Origin: a virus
Reading direction: 5' to 3' (one strand)
Virus record (IMG/VR): IMGVR_UViG_3300021356_000119
Location: 1 to 29,543 of that record
Length of the DNA stretch: 29,543 bases
Of the stretch, positions 14,611 to 23,909 are shown piece by piece (positions within the stretch are counted from its first letter, which is position 1; each line of letters begins with the position of its first letter). The position numbers were made by a program, and so were the translations under genes. The notes under the pieces were generated by a model. The model was given only the letters and a program-made list of their open reading frames with translations, ran no database searches and had not been told where the DNA came from.

Positions 14611-16548
14611 ATGAAAAGAACACACTGGGTAATGGATTATGAAACTATGGTCAACTTATTTGTTGGCGTATTTCAAGATTATAATTCAAATGAAACCAAG
14701 ATATTTAAAATTCATTCTTCTCTATATAATGATATCAAACCTCTTGTAAAGTTTCTAGAAAGAAACAAGAATTATAAAGAAAAGCATGTATCTTTTAATG
14801 GTCTTTCTTTTGATTCTCAAGTCACTGAATTTATCTTAAGAAACCAAACTAAGTTACTTAGAATGGAAGGTGATGAGATTGTTGAAGCAATATATAATAT
14901 AGCGCAAGAAACAATCAGTCTTAGTAATAACAGAGAGTTATTGAAATATCCTGAATGGCACTTAAGCATTGATCAACTTGATGTATTTAAAGTTAATCAC
15001 TGGGATAATAGAGCTAAGAGAACTAGTCTTAAGTGGGCTCAGTATAGTATGGATTGGCCTAATCTACAAGATATGCCTATTCATCATACAACTAGAGTTA
15101 CTACTAAAGAGGAGATAGATATGATTACAGATTATTGTATAAATGATGTGGAGTCTACTAAAAAGATTTTGCATTTATCTAAGCCGTTAATTAACGTTAG
15201 AAAAAATATAAAAGAAAAGTATGGTCTGAATTGTTTTAATTATTCTAATACCAAACTTGGATCAAAGTTATTACTGAATTTATATTGTGAAGCTACTAAT
15301 AAAAAGAAACATGATGTAAAAGAACTCAGAACATATAGGAATGGAATTAAGATAAGTGATATATTGTTTGACTATATAGAATTTAAAACTGCTCCGTTTC
15401 AAAACTTTCTTGAGAAGCTTAGAACTAAAACTATTGTCAATACTAAAAGTGACTTTAAGTATAAACTAAGATTCAAAGGATATGAGTTTCATTATGGTGC
15501 TGGTGGTATACATCAATGTATAAAACCAGGTAAATACCTAGCTGATGATAACTTGATAATTAAAGATCTAGATGTTGCATCTCTATATCCTAGTATAGCT
15601 TGTATGAATAATATGTCTCCTGCACATTTGGGTGATGAGTTCTTTCAAGTTTATAAAAATGATATTGTAGATGTAAGACTTGCAGAAAAGAAAAAACCAA
15701 AAGCTGATAGAGATATTTCTATTATTGAAGGGTTTAAAGAAGCTGCAAATGCTACGTATGGTAACAGTAATAGTGAGTATTCTTGGTTATTTGATTCTAA
15801 GTATACTATGCAAACTACTATTAATGGTCAGTTATTACTTAGTATGCTTGTAGAAGAATTACTAATAAGTATACCAGACTCTATATTATTGCAAACTAAT
15901 ACTGATGGTGCAACATTTCAGTTTGATAAACAATATCTTGATGTATATGAATCAATATGTAAGGAGTGGGAAGAAAAAACTAAATTGGTTTTAGAATTTG
16001 CTGACTATTCTGCCATGTATATATGGGATGTAAATAATTACATAAGCTTATATACTAATGGTGCTACTAAATGTAAAGGTAGATTTGAATGGGAAGATCT
16101 TCAGAATCATAAGTATACACACCTACATAAGAATAAAAGTCATCTGATTGTAGCTAAAGCTATATATAATTATTTTATAAATGGTATTGAGCCTACTGAA
16201 TATATAAAGTCTAACACAAACATATTTGATTATTGTGCAGGTGTTAAGATAAAAGGTGACTGGACATTCTTTGAGTCAAACATTAAAGATGGACAACATG
16301 TAGAAGAACCACTTCAAAAAACTATTAGATATTATATATCTAATAAAGGATCTAAAATCTTAAAGAAAAATAATTCTGATAATAGAATAATCCAGGTTGA
16401 AGCTGGTAGATGGATGCAAACTATATTTAATAAACATATAGAAAAGCCATTTGAAGAATATGATATTAACTATGATTATTATCTAGAAAATATCATGAAA
16501 GAAATTAGAATATTAGAACCAAAAAATCAACAATTAAAATTATTTTAA
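14611..16548 (+). CDS. Family B DNA polymerase with 3'-5' exonuclease (645 aa)
   Basis: The replicative polymerase of the phage. Exonuclease motifs are MDYET (Asp9, Glu11), FNGLSFD (Asn63, Asp68) and YCINDV (Tyr175, Asp179), so proofreading should work. Polymerase motif A is DVASLYPS (321-328), motif B is KEAANATYG (376-384), and motif C is TNTDG (429-433). In motif C the first of the usual two aspartates is Asn430 while the second, Asp432, is kept. Motifs A and B are only about 50 residues apart, leaving no room for the TPR2 insertion of protein-primed polymerases, in line with the separate primase and helicase. At 645 residues it is short for the family. Confidence 0.9.
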   Translation: MKRTHWVMDYETMVNLFVGVFQDYNSNETKIFKIHSSLYNDIKPLVKFLERNKNYKEKHVSFNGLSFDSQVTEFILRNQTKLLRMEGDEIVEAIYNIAQETISLSNNRELLKYPEWHLSIDQLDVFKVNHWDNRAKRTSLKWAQYSMDWPNLQDMPIHHTTRVTTKEEIDMITDYCINDVESTKKILHLSKPLINVRKNIKEKYGLNCFNYSNTKLGSKLLLNLYCEATNKKKHDVKELRTYRNGIKISDILFDYIEFKTAPFQNFLEKLRTKTIVNTKSDFKYKLRFKGYEFHYGAGGIHQCIKPGKYLADDNLIIKDLDVASLYPSIACMNNMSPAHLGDEFFQVYKNDIVDVRLAEKKKPKADRDISIIEGFKEAANATYGNSNSEYSWLFDSKYTMQTTINGQLLLSMLVEELLISIPDSILLQTNTDGATFQFDKQYLDVYESICKEWEEKTKLVLEFADYSAMYIWDVNNYISLYTNGATKCKGRFEWEDLQNHKYTHLHKNKSHLIVAKAIYNYFINGIEPTEYIKSNTNIFDYCAGVKIKGDWTFFESNIKDGQHVEEPLQKTIRYYISNKGSKILKKNNSDNRIIQVEAGRWMQTIFNKHIEKPFEEYDINYDYYLENIMKEIRILEPKNQQLKLF

Positions 16549-16549
16549 A

Positions 16550-17746
16550 ATGCCAAGAAAAATAAAAGAATATGGCAGGCAGGATCTTATAGATGTTGCC
16601 TTGCCAAATCATGCAAGTACTTATACTGTAATTAGCCACAAGTCTGTAATGGACTTGTCAACTAAAGCATTGGAAGATGCTGGATTTAAAATTACTGCTG
16701 AGAACTATAGAGCCACACATGATGGTAATATTGCATCAGCTATTTATACTTTGAACTATGGAGATGATCCAGAGTTGTCTATGATGTTTGCTTGGTCAAA
16801 CAGTTACAATAAGCAAATGAGGTTTAAGTGTGGTATTGGAGCTATCCATACTACTAATAAAACTACTATGGTCTGTGGTGACATGGGATCATGGGCTCGT
16901 AAGCATATTGGTACAGCTGACACTGAGACTGAAGATACAATTAAAGAGCAAGTTAGCCTTGCTAAGATGTATTACAATCAGCTAGTGTCTGATAAAGAAA
17001 GAATGAAAGAGATTATTCTTGATAGAAAGAAGCAAGCACAATTGCTTGGTATCTTGTTTGCTGATGAAGAAGTATTAACTACTGAACAGGCTAGTATGAT
17101 TAGACAACAAATGTCTAGACCAACTCATACATTTACAGATAACTATAGTTTGTGGGCATTCTACAACTATGTTACTCTAGCTTTACAGCAATCACATCCA
17201 AAGACTTGGATGGAAGATCAGCGAGTACTACACTGGTTTATTTCTGAAGCTTTTAAGTTTGATAAAGTAGAGAATGAAGAAGTAGATAAAGCCACAGTAA
17301 ATATAATAACTTCAGATTCTGAATCTGAAGAAGAGACTCTGGACCCTAATCAAGTGGATCTAGAAGACTCTATTGCTCAGATTGAAGCAGAGAATGCTGC
17401 TGATGCTGAGATGCAAGAGATGAAGACTGAACAGGCTATTGAAGAGAGAGATGAAGAAGATGAGAATCCTGTGTATGATGAAGATCAGATTGCAGAACGT
17501 ATCAAGGAAGATGAAGCTGCAGTAGCTGAAGTATGTGATGAACAAGAAGTCACATATGAAGAGGCACAAGAGTATATTGCTAACCAAATGGAAGCAGATA
17601 AACTTGATGCTAAAGAAGCTGACAATGCAGTTAGTGATGAAAATGTAGACGATGTTGTCAAAGGTGCAGACTTTGATATGGATTTTGCAGTAGCAAATTC
17701 AGACGAAGAAGAATCTGATGATGATGTTGACTTTGACTTTGCTTAG
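16550..17746 (+). CDS. DUF932-like protein with long acidic C-terminus (398 aa)
   Basis: The N-terminal 240 residues resemble the DUF932 family of phage and plasmid proteins: a region like AWSNSYNKQMRFKCGIGAIH (81-100) followed by MVCGDMGSWARKHIG (107-121), and later FTDNYSLWAFYNYVTLALQQ (about 196-215). The family's function is not established. Residues 250-398 are dominated by Glu, Asp and Ala and end DDDVDFDFA, an acidic aromatic tail reminiscent of SSB-type tails. The ATG is one base after the DNA polymerase's TAA, so the two are co-translated. It ends in TAG and is the last gene of the + strand cluster, closed by a terminator. Confidence 0.65.
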   Translation: MPRKIKEYGRQDLIDVALPNHASTYTVISHKSVMDLSTKALEDAGFKITAENYRATHDGNIASAIYTLNYGDDPELSMMFAWSNSYNKQMRFKCGIGAIHTTNKTTMVCGDMGSWARKHIGTADTETEDTIKEQVSLAKMYYNQLVSDKERMKEIILDRKKQAQLLGILFADEEVLTTEQASMIRQQMSRPTHTFTDNYSLWAFYNYVTLALQQSHPKTWMEDQRVLHWFISEAFKFDKVENEEVDKATVNIITSDSESEEETLDPNQVDLEDSIAQIEAENAADAEMQEMKTEQAIEERDEEDENPVYDEDQIAERIKEDEAAVAEVCDEQEVTYEEAQEYIANQMEADKLDAKEADNAVSDENVDDVVKGADFDMDFAVANSDEEESDDDVDFDFA

Positions 17747-17768
17747 TTAATTAGCAAGTTATCAAAAT

Positions 17769-17805
17769 AAGGGTAGGTGGTTTAGGCCATCTGCCCTTTT
17801 TTTTT
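17769..17805. terminator. Probably bidirectional terminator between convergent clusters
   Basis: The stem GGGTAGGTGG / CCATCTGCCC (10 bp with two G-T pairs) has a 6-base loop and, on the + strand, nine Ts. On the minus strand the same hairpin is preceded by nine As and followed by TTATTTTG, a weaker but plausible tract. It separates the + strand replication genes from the minus-strand virion genes. Confidence 0.85.
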
Positions 17806-17809
17806 ACTG

Positions 17810-17962
17810 CTAGTCATGTATGATATGAAAAGAGGTAGTAAGAATAAAAAGAAACATTGTAAAAGTTGTAATATTATCTGCGTCACTTGGAGCAATATAT
17901 TCCCAACCAACTGCACACCTATCGTGAGGCCAATGTAAATTAAATTCTAATTGCCAATTCAT
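17810..17962 (-). CDS. 50-residue phage protein at the end of the minus cluster
   Basis: This small ORF lies one base after the stop of the 1980-residue gene (TAA, T, ATG) and ends in TAG five bases before the terminator hairpin. It begins MNWQLEFNLHWP, with GWEYIAP near residues 19-25 and a hydrophobic C-terminal half (TFTMFLFILTTSFHIIHD). I recall a group of short phage proteins with a similar pattern (W...GWE.I.P...., then a hydrophobic strand or helix) in other Bacteroidota phages, but cannot verify that here. It could be a small membrane or virion-associated peptide. Apart from it and the terminator, the convergent gap holds nothing that I can identify. Confidence 0.6.
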   Translation of the reverse strand: MNWQLEFNLHWPHDRCAVGWEYIAPSDADNITTFTMFLFILTTSFHIIHD

Positions 17963-17963
17963 A

Positions 17964-20900
17964 TTAACTAAATCTTGTTGATGAACCTTCTAAGTTTTTA
18001 AGTACTGTAGTAGGATCTCCTGTTCCACCTGTAAAACCAACTGCTTTAAATATCTTTTTGTACAATTTAGCTTCACCTTTTTGTTGCCACCAGTATGGGC
18101 CAGTATCTTTTTGATATTCAGGTAAACCATTACCACTAATAAAACTAAGTATGTCTCCAAATATTTGAGCATAAAGTGTAGTAGTGTTATACCATGCTGA
18201 TGATGTTGATGTAATCATTTTAGTATAATCATCAAGACCAAAGTTTTGTCCAGCTACTCTTGGTAGTGGAATGAATGCTGTGGTCTCAGCTTGTACACCT
18301 AATGTTAAAAGAAGCATGTGATTAGCTAAGAAACCATATGTATTATAACTTTCTGTACCATATGCACCTGATCTTCTTTTTAATTTCTTCCATTTGTCTT
18401 CATCATCTGGATCAAATCCTAGTAACATTGATGCAATTAAAGCTAACGCAATAGTTGCTAATCCTTCACTAGCAAATCTTCTAAAGTCACCCTTTTCTTG
18501 ATCTGTTAGATACTGATAGTCTGCGCCTTTTGATTTAATTAACTTAACTAAAGTTTGGAATGCAGATATATAATATCCTTTTGTATACTTACCTAGAGCC
18601 CAGTCATATCTATAACCACCATCTGTTAATGTAGCAGTCTTAGGGTCAAAACCAAATCTATTTACAAACATAGGAGTAAACCATTTTCTCATAAAGAAAA
18701 ATAATCTATAGATAACATACTTGTTACCTTCTGGAGCACCCATTCTATCATATACACCAAACAATCTTCTTGATGTACCTTGTAATTTATTTTTAAATCC
18801 TTTAAATTTTTCAGACTTAGCTATAACGATCTCTTGTCCATCTTCTAATTGTATTTCAGACTTAATTCTATTCTTAGCTTTAAGTTCATCTACTGGTATA
18901 TAATATCTTTTAGCAATCTCTTCTAAACTTTCTCCTTCAGTATAGCTATGGTACACAGGTACATTATTCCAACCTGGATGGACACCTTCTTTTAATTTAA
19001 TAATTCCTTCTTCATCTTTTTCCCAAGCATCTACATATCTTAATGACTTTTCTGTACCATCACTAAGAATTTGAGTTACTTTTTGACCGTGTAAAAAGGA
19101 CCCAAATAACTTAACAGCTACGTCCATCTCACCAAATTTTCTATGCATGAATGTCCACTCCAAGTTTGTTAAATCTTTTACCATAGATCTCATAACTTCT
19201 CTACCAAACTCATCTGTAGTTTTAAATGCAGGATCAAATATTTGTATAAGCTGTGTGCTCATGGCGCCAGGACCTACACCATAGATACCTTTTCTAGTCC
19301 ACTCTAACATAGCTTTAGTAGCCCATGGAGTTGCAAGTGCTAAATCTTTAGATGTAATAAAGTCACCACCTGTAGATTCAATTATTGTTTGAACATAACC
19401 TGATATTTGGTTCTTTAAATCTGCAGGTATATTTAAAACAAGAGATCCGAAACTAGAGAAGCCTTGAAGCTTTTGAAGTATTTTACCCATCATAGGATGG
19501 TTTTCTTCTAAACCTGCAACTTGTTTACCATAATATTCTCTTTCTATTAAAGACCTAACTTGACCTAATCTATTATTAGTAGCACCTTTTTTAAGAACAG
19601 CTTGTAATTTATTTTTAAGATTAAATTGATTTTTAGAAAATGTATCAAGTTCTTTTAGTTGATTCTCAGGATTTTCTAAAGTATCAAGTAAGCTTTCTAC
19701 TAATGGAAGACTTTCTAATAACTTACCTTGTGTCTGAATTGATAAGGCGTATCTAAACATAGTTGATATAACGTCTGCATCAGTAATATCTAGATCAAGA
19801 TTATATATACCAGTGATTGGTATGTAACTAACTTGCTCACCATTTAAATCAGTATTAACTAAGTTATTTTCTGGATTATAATTTAAATCATTTTCAAAAT
19901 CAACTTTAGATTTACCAAACTCTTGACTTAAAAAGTTTTTTACTCCAGCTTTTATATCTCTAAAGCGTTCACCATACTTACCTCTTTGTAATCTTTGATA
20001 AATGTCATTTGTTTTAGTGGCATATCTAGGCATGTCCATATATAACTTACCATAGTTACTCATACCTTCTTGCATCTCTAAATGAAAATCTGTCATTGCT
20101 TTTAGCAATTGATACTCTGCTGAATTTTTATTAGAACTTATTTGTTTAAAACGTTGACTAATAAATCTATCATCCTTTGCACTATACTCTTCATTCTCAC
20201 TAAACTTTCTTGGAAGCCAGTTGCCTTTATTATCTATATATTTTCCAACATATTGCTGCCTATCTTCTCCAAAAGGTATAGTTCTAAACTCATTTTTAAC
20301 TTCAAATCTTGAATGTCTAGCTGAAGGTACACCTAGCAAAGTAACTTCTTCTCCAGTAGCTGTATCTGTTATAGTTGTAGTTTCAATATGTTCAGGATTA
20401 GATGGCATCTTTACAACATTAGCTGCAGTAGGCATATATTTAATGTCTAATGCTTTTGCTTTTTTATTGTAAAAAGTTTTCTCTACATGATTTAATTCAA
20501 ACCACTCTAATAAAGCTGTATCATTTTGAAGTAATTCTTGAAACTCTTCAGAATTTATAAAGTCTTCTACTTCATTAGCTTGTATTTCTTTAACATTCTG
20601 TTTTGATAAGTTATAGTTTAGAGTATCTATATAGTAATCAGTAACATAAGTATCTGTCATACTACCTAGTTCTGCAAATAACTCTCTTCTTCTTAATTGT
20701 TCTTCTGCAGTTAATCCAATATCTTCTTGTAAATCACTTAAATAAATAAATCTATCTGCTTGAGCTGATCCAGGTGTAATCTCACCTCTATTATTCATCC
20801 TACTAAGGTTTCTTAATTCTTCAGCTTGCTCAGAAGTTAAACCTGTATTTGCCTCACTCTCTCTTTGATAATCAAGTATTTGTTGTTGAAGTTCTTTAAT

Positions 20901-23900
20901 TCTACGTAATCTTTCTGTACCCATTTCATTAGATATAGGCTGATTATAATCATCTTTATATGCAAACATTAAATTAGAGATCTCTTTGTAAGCAGCGCCA
21001 ATATCAAAAGTTTTATTTTTAATCTTAGCATCTATCATTGCAAGCTCTTCAAACAATTCATTTCTAGATTTCCAATACTCATCAGTATATTTTACGCTTA
21101 AGTTTTGTCTTTTCCACTGATTTAATTTTTCTATAAACTCACCAGAACCCTTTGTTATACCTTCACCCTCTAATTGATTTAAAAATTCATTATAAGATAG
21201 TTGTAAAGAACCAGGTACAGGAATCATTTCTCTAAATTGAGTTCCTTCTCTAGATTGTCTTAGTGTCTCTGCAATACTTTTATCATAAATACCTTTCTCA
21301 GGATCATCTATTTTATCAGTACCATCTTCATATTGTAAAGAATATAATTGTTGGTACTCTCTCCACGCAGCTTGAATAGAAGGATATGCTTCTAATCTTT
21401 CTAACTCATTATCAAATTGATTTTGTAAGTTATTAAATGCTTGAAGTTTTTCTTGACGTACAGTGTATGCTAGTTTACCTATCGCACTATTTTGAAATAT
21501 CTGTTGTCTTTCATAATACTCAGGGACATACTCTTGCCACATGTAATCATTATTAAACTGCTGTAACTTTTGACGAGCTTCAGCTAGCTTAGTTAAATCA
21601 CCTTCTTGTCTAGCTTTCTCAACTTCAAACTCTAGCGTATCTTGTTCAAATCTCCAGCCATTACCAAACTCATTAAGAAACACATAGATCTCTTTAGCAA
21701 CTGGTTCACCTGATTCTTTATCAAAAAACATTATAGTATCTTTTTCTCCTAACAAATCTCTCATTTGAGCAGTGTTCATTTTAGAAAAGTTTACTTTAGG
21801 TAAAAGTTCTGCTAACTTTTTTCTAAAAGACATTGATTTTTTCCAGACTTCATTTTCTACTTCAGTTCTTTGATCCTGAATAAATATAGATAAAGGACCT
21901 ACTATAACATCATTAGATGAACTATAACTTTCTAACCATCTATTAAAGAAAGAAACATCATGAGCATTACCTGTAAGTGCAGCTTTGATCTTATCTTCAT
22001 TTACAACATAATCTCTATATTCTTTAATAAAAGATTCTAATATATTTCTAGGTACACCTTTTTTTACTAGTGCATCTACATCTTGATCAGTAAATTGTTG
22101 AGTTATGACTTTATTATAAGTATCTTCTATAGCCTTCTCAAGCTCTTGCGGATTTTTAAATGCTTTTTGAAATGCAGTATTCAAATTAGATTTAAATCTA
22201 TCATTTACAAACTCATTCATATAACCTGTAATTTCTACAAACCACTGTACATTATTATCTAATAATATCTTAGCAACCTGAGAGTTGATCCTTGTAATGT
22301 TATTAGTAATCTCATTTAAAGTTTGATAGAATAAATTATTTGTATCTGTATATTGACCGTTCTTCATTAACGTTTCATCAATATCTTTAAGCATCCCCAA
22401 CCAGGCTCTGGCTGTATTCTTATACAAAAACATTAAAGCAACAGTGTGTCTATTATTTAAACTAGGATCTGATTGGATCTTAGCTAAATCTTTAAGCATG
22501 TTTTTACTTATTGTATTTATAGTATCAAAGCTATTAATAAGTGCTTGGGATTTATTCTTAATAGTAATTGCTCTACGTTCTTCTCCTTCTAATACTTCTT
22601 GTATTTTTTCATCTTCTGTAGCTTCTTTAAGTTCATCAAAGTCTACAAAATCTCGTAATGATTGTGTTATACTAGGTAGCAGCTTTGTGGTTCCTTTTTG
22701 AAACAGTGTCTCCTTGAGCATTTTTTTTGTACGCTTATCACTTTTAAAATTCTTTGCGTCATTTAAAACTCTAAGGTTTACATTTAAATCTGTTTCTATA
22801 ACTTCTTGTAAAGATTCAACATTTGTATGATTGGCCAGATCTTGTGCTCTTTCATTTACCATCCTAGCATACATTACTAAATCTTCTTCTGTAATATCAG
22901 GAGTACCTAAATCAAAATCTTTTTCAAGCATCATAGTAGCTAGCTCATTAAGAGTTGTATCTTGATTAAGCTTAGATACTTTTATTTTCTGACCAAAGAT
23001 ATTTCTTAGCATCTTTTTAATAGACGCTAATAGCTTTTTAATAAACTCTTGGAAACCATTAGTCTCTACTTGATTAAGTACTTGATTAAAAGACTTTAGT
23101 TGTAAGGCGTATGCTAATACTTCTTCTTTAAATAAATCAGAATCTTCATTTAGTTCTGGATAGTTTGTTCTTACATGTTCAGCAATACCTACACCTTCTT
23201 CAGTGGCCATTGCTTGATCATACAAATTATCAAATAACTTTTTATTATCCTTACGTATAGCTTGTAATAATGGATGAGAGAACTCATGTAATACTGTGTT
23301 GACATTAACATTGTCTCCCACTGTATATATAGTTCCTGCAAAATAGAAACCAGCTTCTCCGTTGTATGGTACAGATGTATTCTCTAATATCTTACCAGCT
23401 TCTTCAGGAGTAACATTCTGATAATTCATCTGCATACTAAGAGCAAGCTTCTCAGAAAGAGCCTGTGCTATTCTTTTTGATCTAGTATCTCCAAGCTGTT
23501 TTAAATTTAGGTCTATTAAAGGGACCCCTTGTACAGTCTCAAAAGGACTTTTAAATGTAAATTGCTCTAAGTTAGGTTCATTTACATCTGGAGAAGCTTC
23601 TACATTTTCTTTACGTTTATATAGTTGATCAAGCTCATTAAATAAACTGTCATTTGGAATTGCTCTATAAATTTTTACTTGATCATCTCTCCAATATTTT
23701 GAAGTTCTAACATCAATTTGCTCAGAAATATTTATATCAAAAAGCTTTTGACCTTGTGTATCAAGACCATACTTAGTCTCAGCTAAGATTGTAAGCTTAT
23801 CATTAAGCTCGTCAAACTTACTTCTATCAACAATAGCTCTAATATTATTAGTAGCTCCTTGATTTTCTAAATAATTTATTGCATTAACTTTTACTTCACA

Positions 23901-23906
23901 CAGCAT
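17964..23906 (-). CDS. Giant virion-type protein: zincin domain, LysM domain, hydrophobic C-terminal segment (1980 aa)
   Basis: Three parts can be identified. HEFSH at residues 207-211, with EEVLAYA (261-267) as a possible third ligand, is a zinc metallopeptidase signature. A long central region of about 1300 residues is rich in charged helices and has no motif I know. A LysM-type segment (about 1653-1697: YTEGESLEEIAKRYYIPVDE, then a LKAKNRI turn and GQEIVIA) would bind peptidoglycan. Near the end a hydrophobic stretch starting at residue 1815 (GLATIALALIASMLLG) precedes DPDDEDKW. In crAss-like phages the genes next to the virion RNA polymerase encode giant ejected cargo proteins; this fits. 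It begins one codon after the polymerase's TAG, in the same frame. It could cross the cell wall with the polymerase or process cargo; both are inference. Confidence 0.8.
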   Translation of the reverse strand: MLCEVKVNAINYLENQGATNNIRAIVDRSKFDELNDKLTILAETKYGLDTQGQKLFDINISEQIDVRTSKYWRDDQVKIYRAIPNDSLFNELDQLYKRKENVEASPDVNEPNLEQFTFKSPFETVQGVPLIDLNLKQLGDTRSKRIAQALSEKLALSMQMNYQNVTPEEAGKILENTSVPYNGEAGFYFAGTIYTVGDNVNVNTVLHEFSHPLLQAIRKDNKKLFDNLYDQAMATEEGVGIAEHVRTNYPELNEDSDLFKEEVLAYALQLKSFNQVLNQVETNGFQEFIKKLLASIKKMLRNIFGQKIKVSKLNQDTTLNELATMMLEKDFDLGTPDITEEDLVMYARMVNERAQDLANHTNVESLQEVIETDLNVNLRVLNDAKNFKSDKRTKKMLKETLFQKGTTKLLPSITQSLRDFVDFDELKEATEDEKIQEVLEGEERRAITIKNKSQALINSFDTINTISKNMLKDLAKIQSDPSLNNRHTVALMFLYKNTARAWLGMLKDIDETLMKNGQYTDTNNLFYQTLNEITNNITRINSQVAKILLDNNVQWFVEITGYMNEFVNDRFKSNLNTAFQKAFKNPQELEKAIEDTYNKVITQQFTDQDVDALVKKGVPRNILESFIKEYRDYVVNEDKIKAALTGNAHDVSFFNRWLESYSSSNDVIVGPLSIFIQDQRTEVENEVWKKSMSFRKKLAELLPKVNFSKMNTAQMRDLLGEKDTIMFFDKESGEPVAKEIYVFLNEFGNGWRFEQDTLEFEVEKARQEGDLTKLAEARQKLQQFNNDYMWQEYVPEYYERQQIFQNSAIGKLAYTVRQEKLQAFNNLQNQFDNELERLEAYPSIQAAWREYQQLYSLQYEDGTDKIDDPEKGIYDKSIAETLRQSREGTQFREMIPVPGSLQLSYNEFLNQLEGEGITKGSGEFIEKLNQWKRQNLSVKYTDEYWKSRNELFEELAMIDAKIKNKTFDIGAAYKEISNLMFAYKDDYNQPISNEMGTERLRRIKELQQQILDYQRESEANTGLTSEQAEELRNLSRMNNRGEITPGSAQADRFIYLSDLQEDIGLTAEEQLRRRELFAELGSMTDTYVTDYYIDTLNYNLSKQNVKEIQANEVEDFINSEEFQELLQNDTALLEWFELNHVEKTFYNKKAKALDIKYMPTAANVVKMPSNPEHIETTTITDTATGEEVTLLGVPSARHSRFEVKNEFRTIPFGEDRQQYVGKYIDNKGNWLPRKFSENEEYSAKDDRFISQRFKQISSNKNSAEYQLLKAMTDFHLEMQEGMSNYGKLYMDMPRYATKTNDIYQRLQRGKYGERFRDIKAGVKNFLSQEFGKSKVDFENDLNYNPENNLVNTDLNGEQVSYIPITGIYNLDLDITDADVISTMFRYALSIQTQGKLLESLPLVESLLDTLENPENQLKELDTFSKNQFNLKNKLQAVLKKGATNNRLGQVRSLIEREYYGKQVAGLEENHPMMGKILQKLQGFSSFGSLVLNIPADLKNQISGYVQTIIESTGGDFITSKDLALATPWATKAMLEWTRKGIYGVGPGAMSTQLIQIFDPAFKTTDEFGREVMRSMVKDLTNLEWTFMHRKFGEMDVAVKLFGSFLHGQKVTQILSDGTEKSLRYVDAWEKDEEGIIKLKEGVHPGWNNVPVYHSYTEGESLEEIAKRYYIPVDELKAKNRIKSEIQLEDGQEIVIAKSEKFKGFKNKLQGTSRRLFGVYDRMGAPEGNKYVIYRLFFFMRKWFTPMFVNRFGFDPKTATLTDGGYRYDWALGKYTKGYYISAFQTLVKLIKSKGADYQYLTDQEKGDFRRFASEGLATIALALIASMLLGFDPDDEDKWKKLKRRSGAYGTESYNTYGFLANHMLLLTLGVQAETTAFIPLPRVAGQNFGLDDYTKMITSTSSAWYNTTTLYAQIFGDILSFISGNGLPEYQKDTGPYWWQQKGEAKLYKKIFKAVGFTGGTGDPTTVLKNLEGSSTRFS

Positions 23907-23909
23907 AAT

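Noticed and set aside
17360-17587. Hydrophobic minus-strand ORF that looks like a membrane protein (75 aa)
   Set aside because: It is antisense to the acidic region of the DUF932-like gene; Glu/Asp codons read backwards give Phe, Leu, Ile and Ser.
20221-20472. Plus-strand ORFs inside the giant minus genes (also 18721-18903, 22444-22701, 25954-26292, 27436-27696)
   Set aside because: They are short and isolated, with no spacing or coupling to other + genes, and lie over long coherent minus-strand reading frames.
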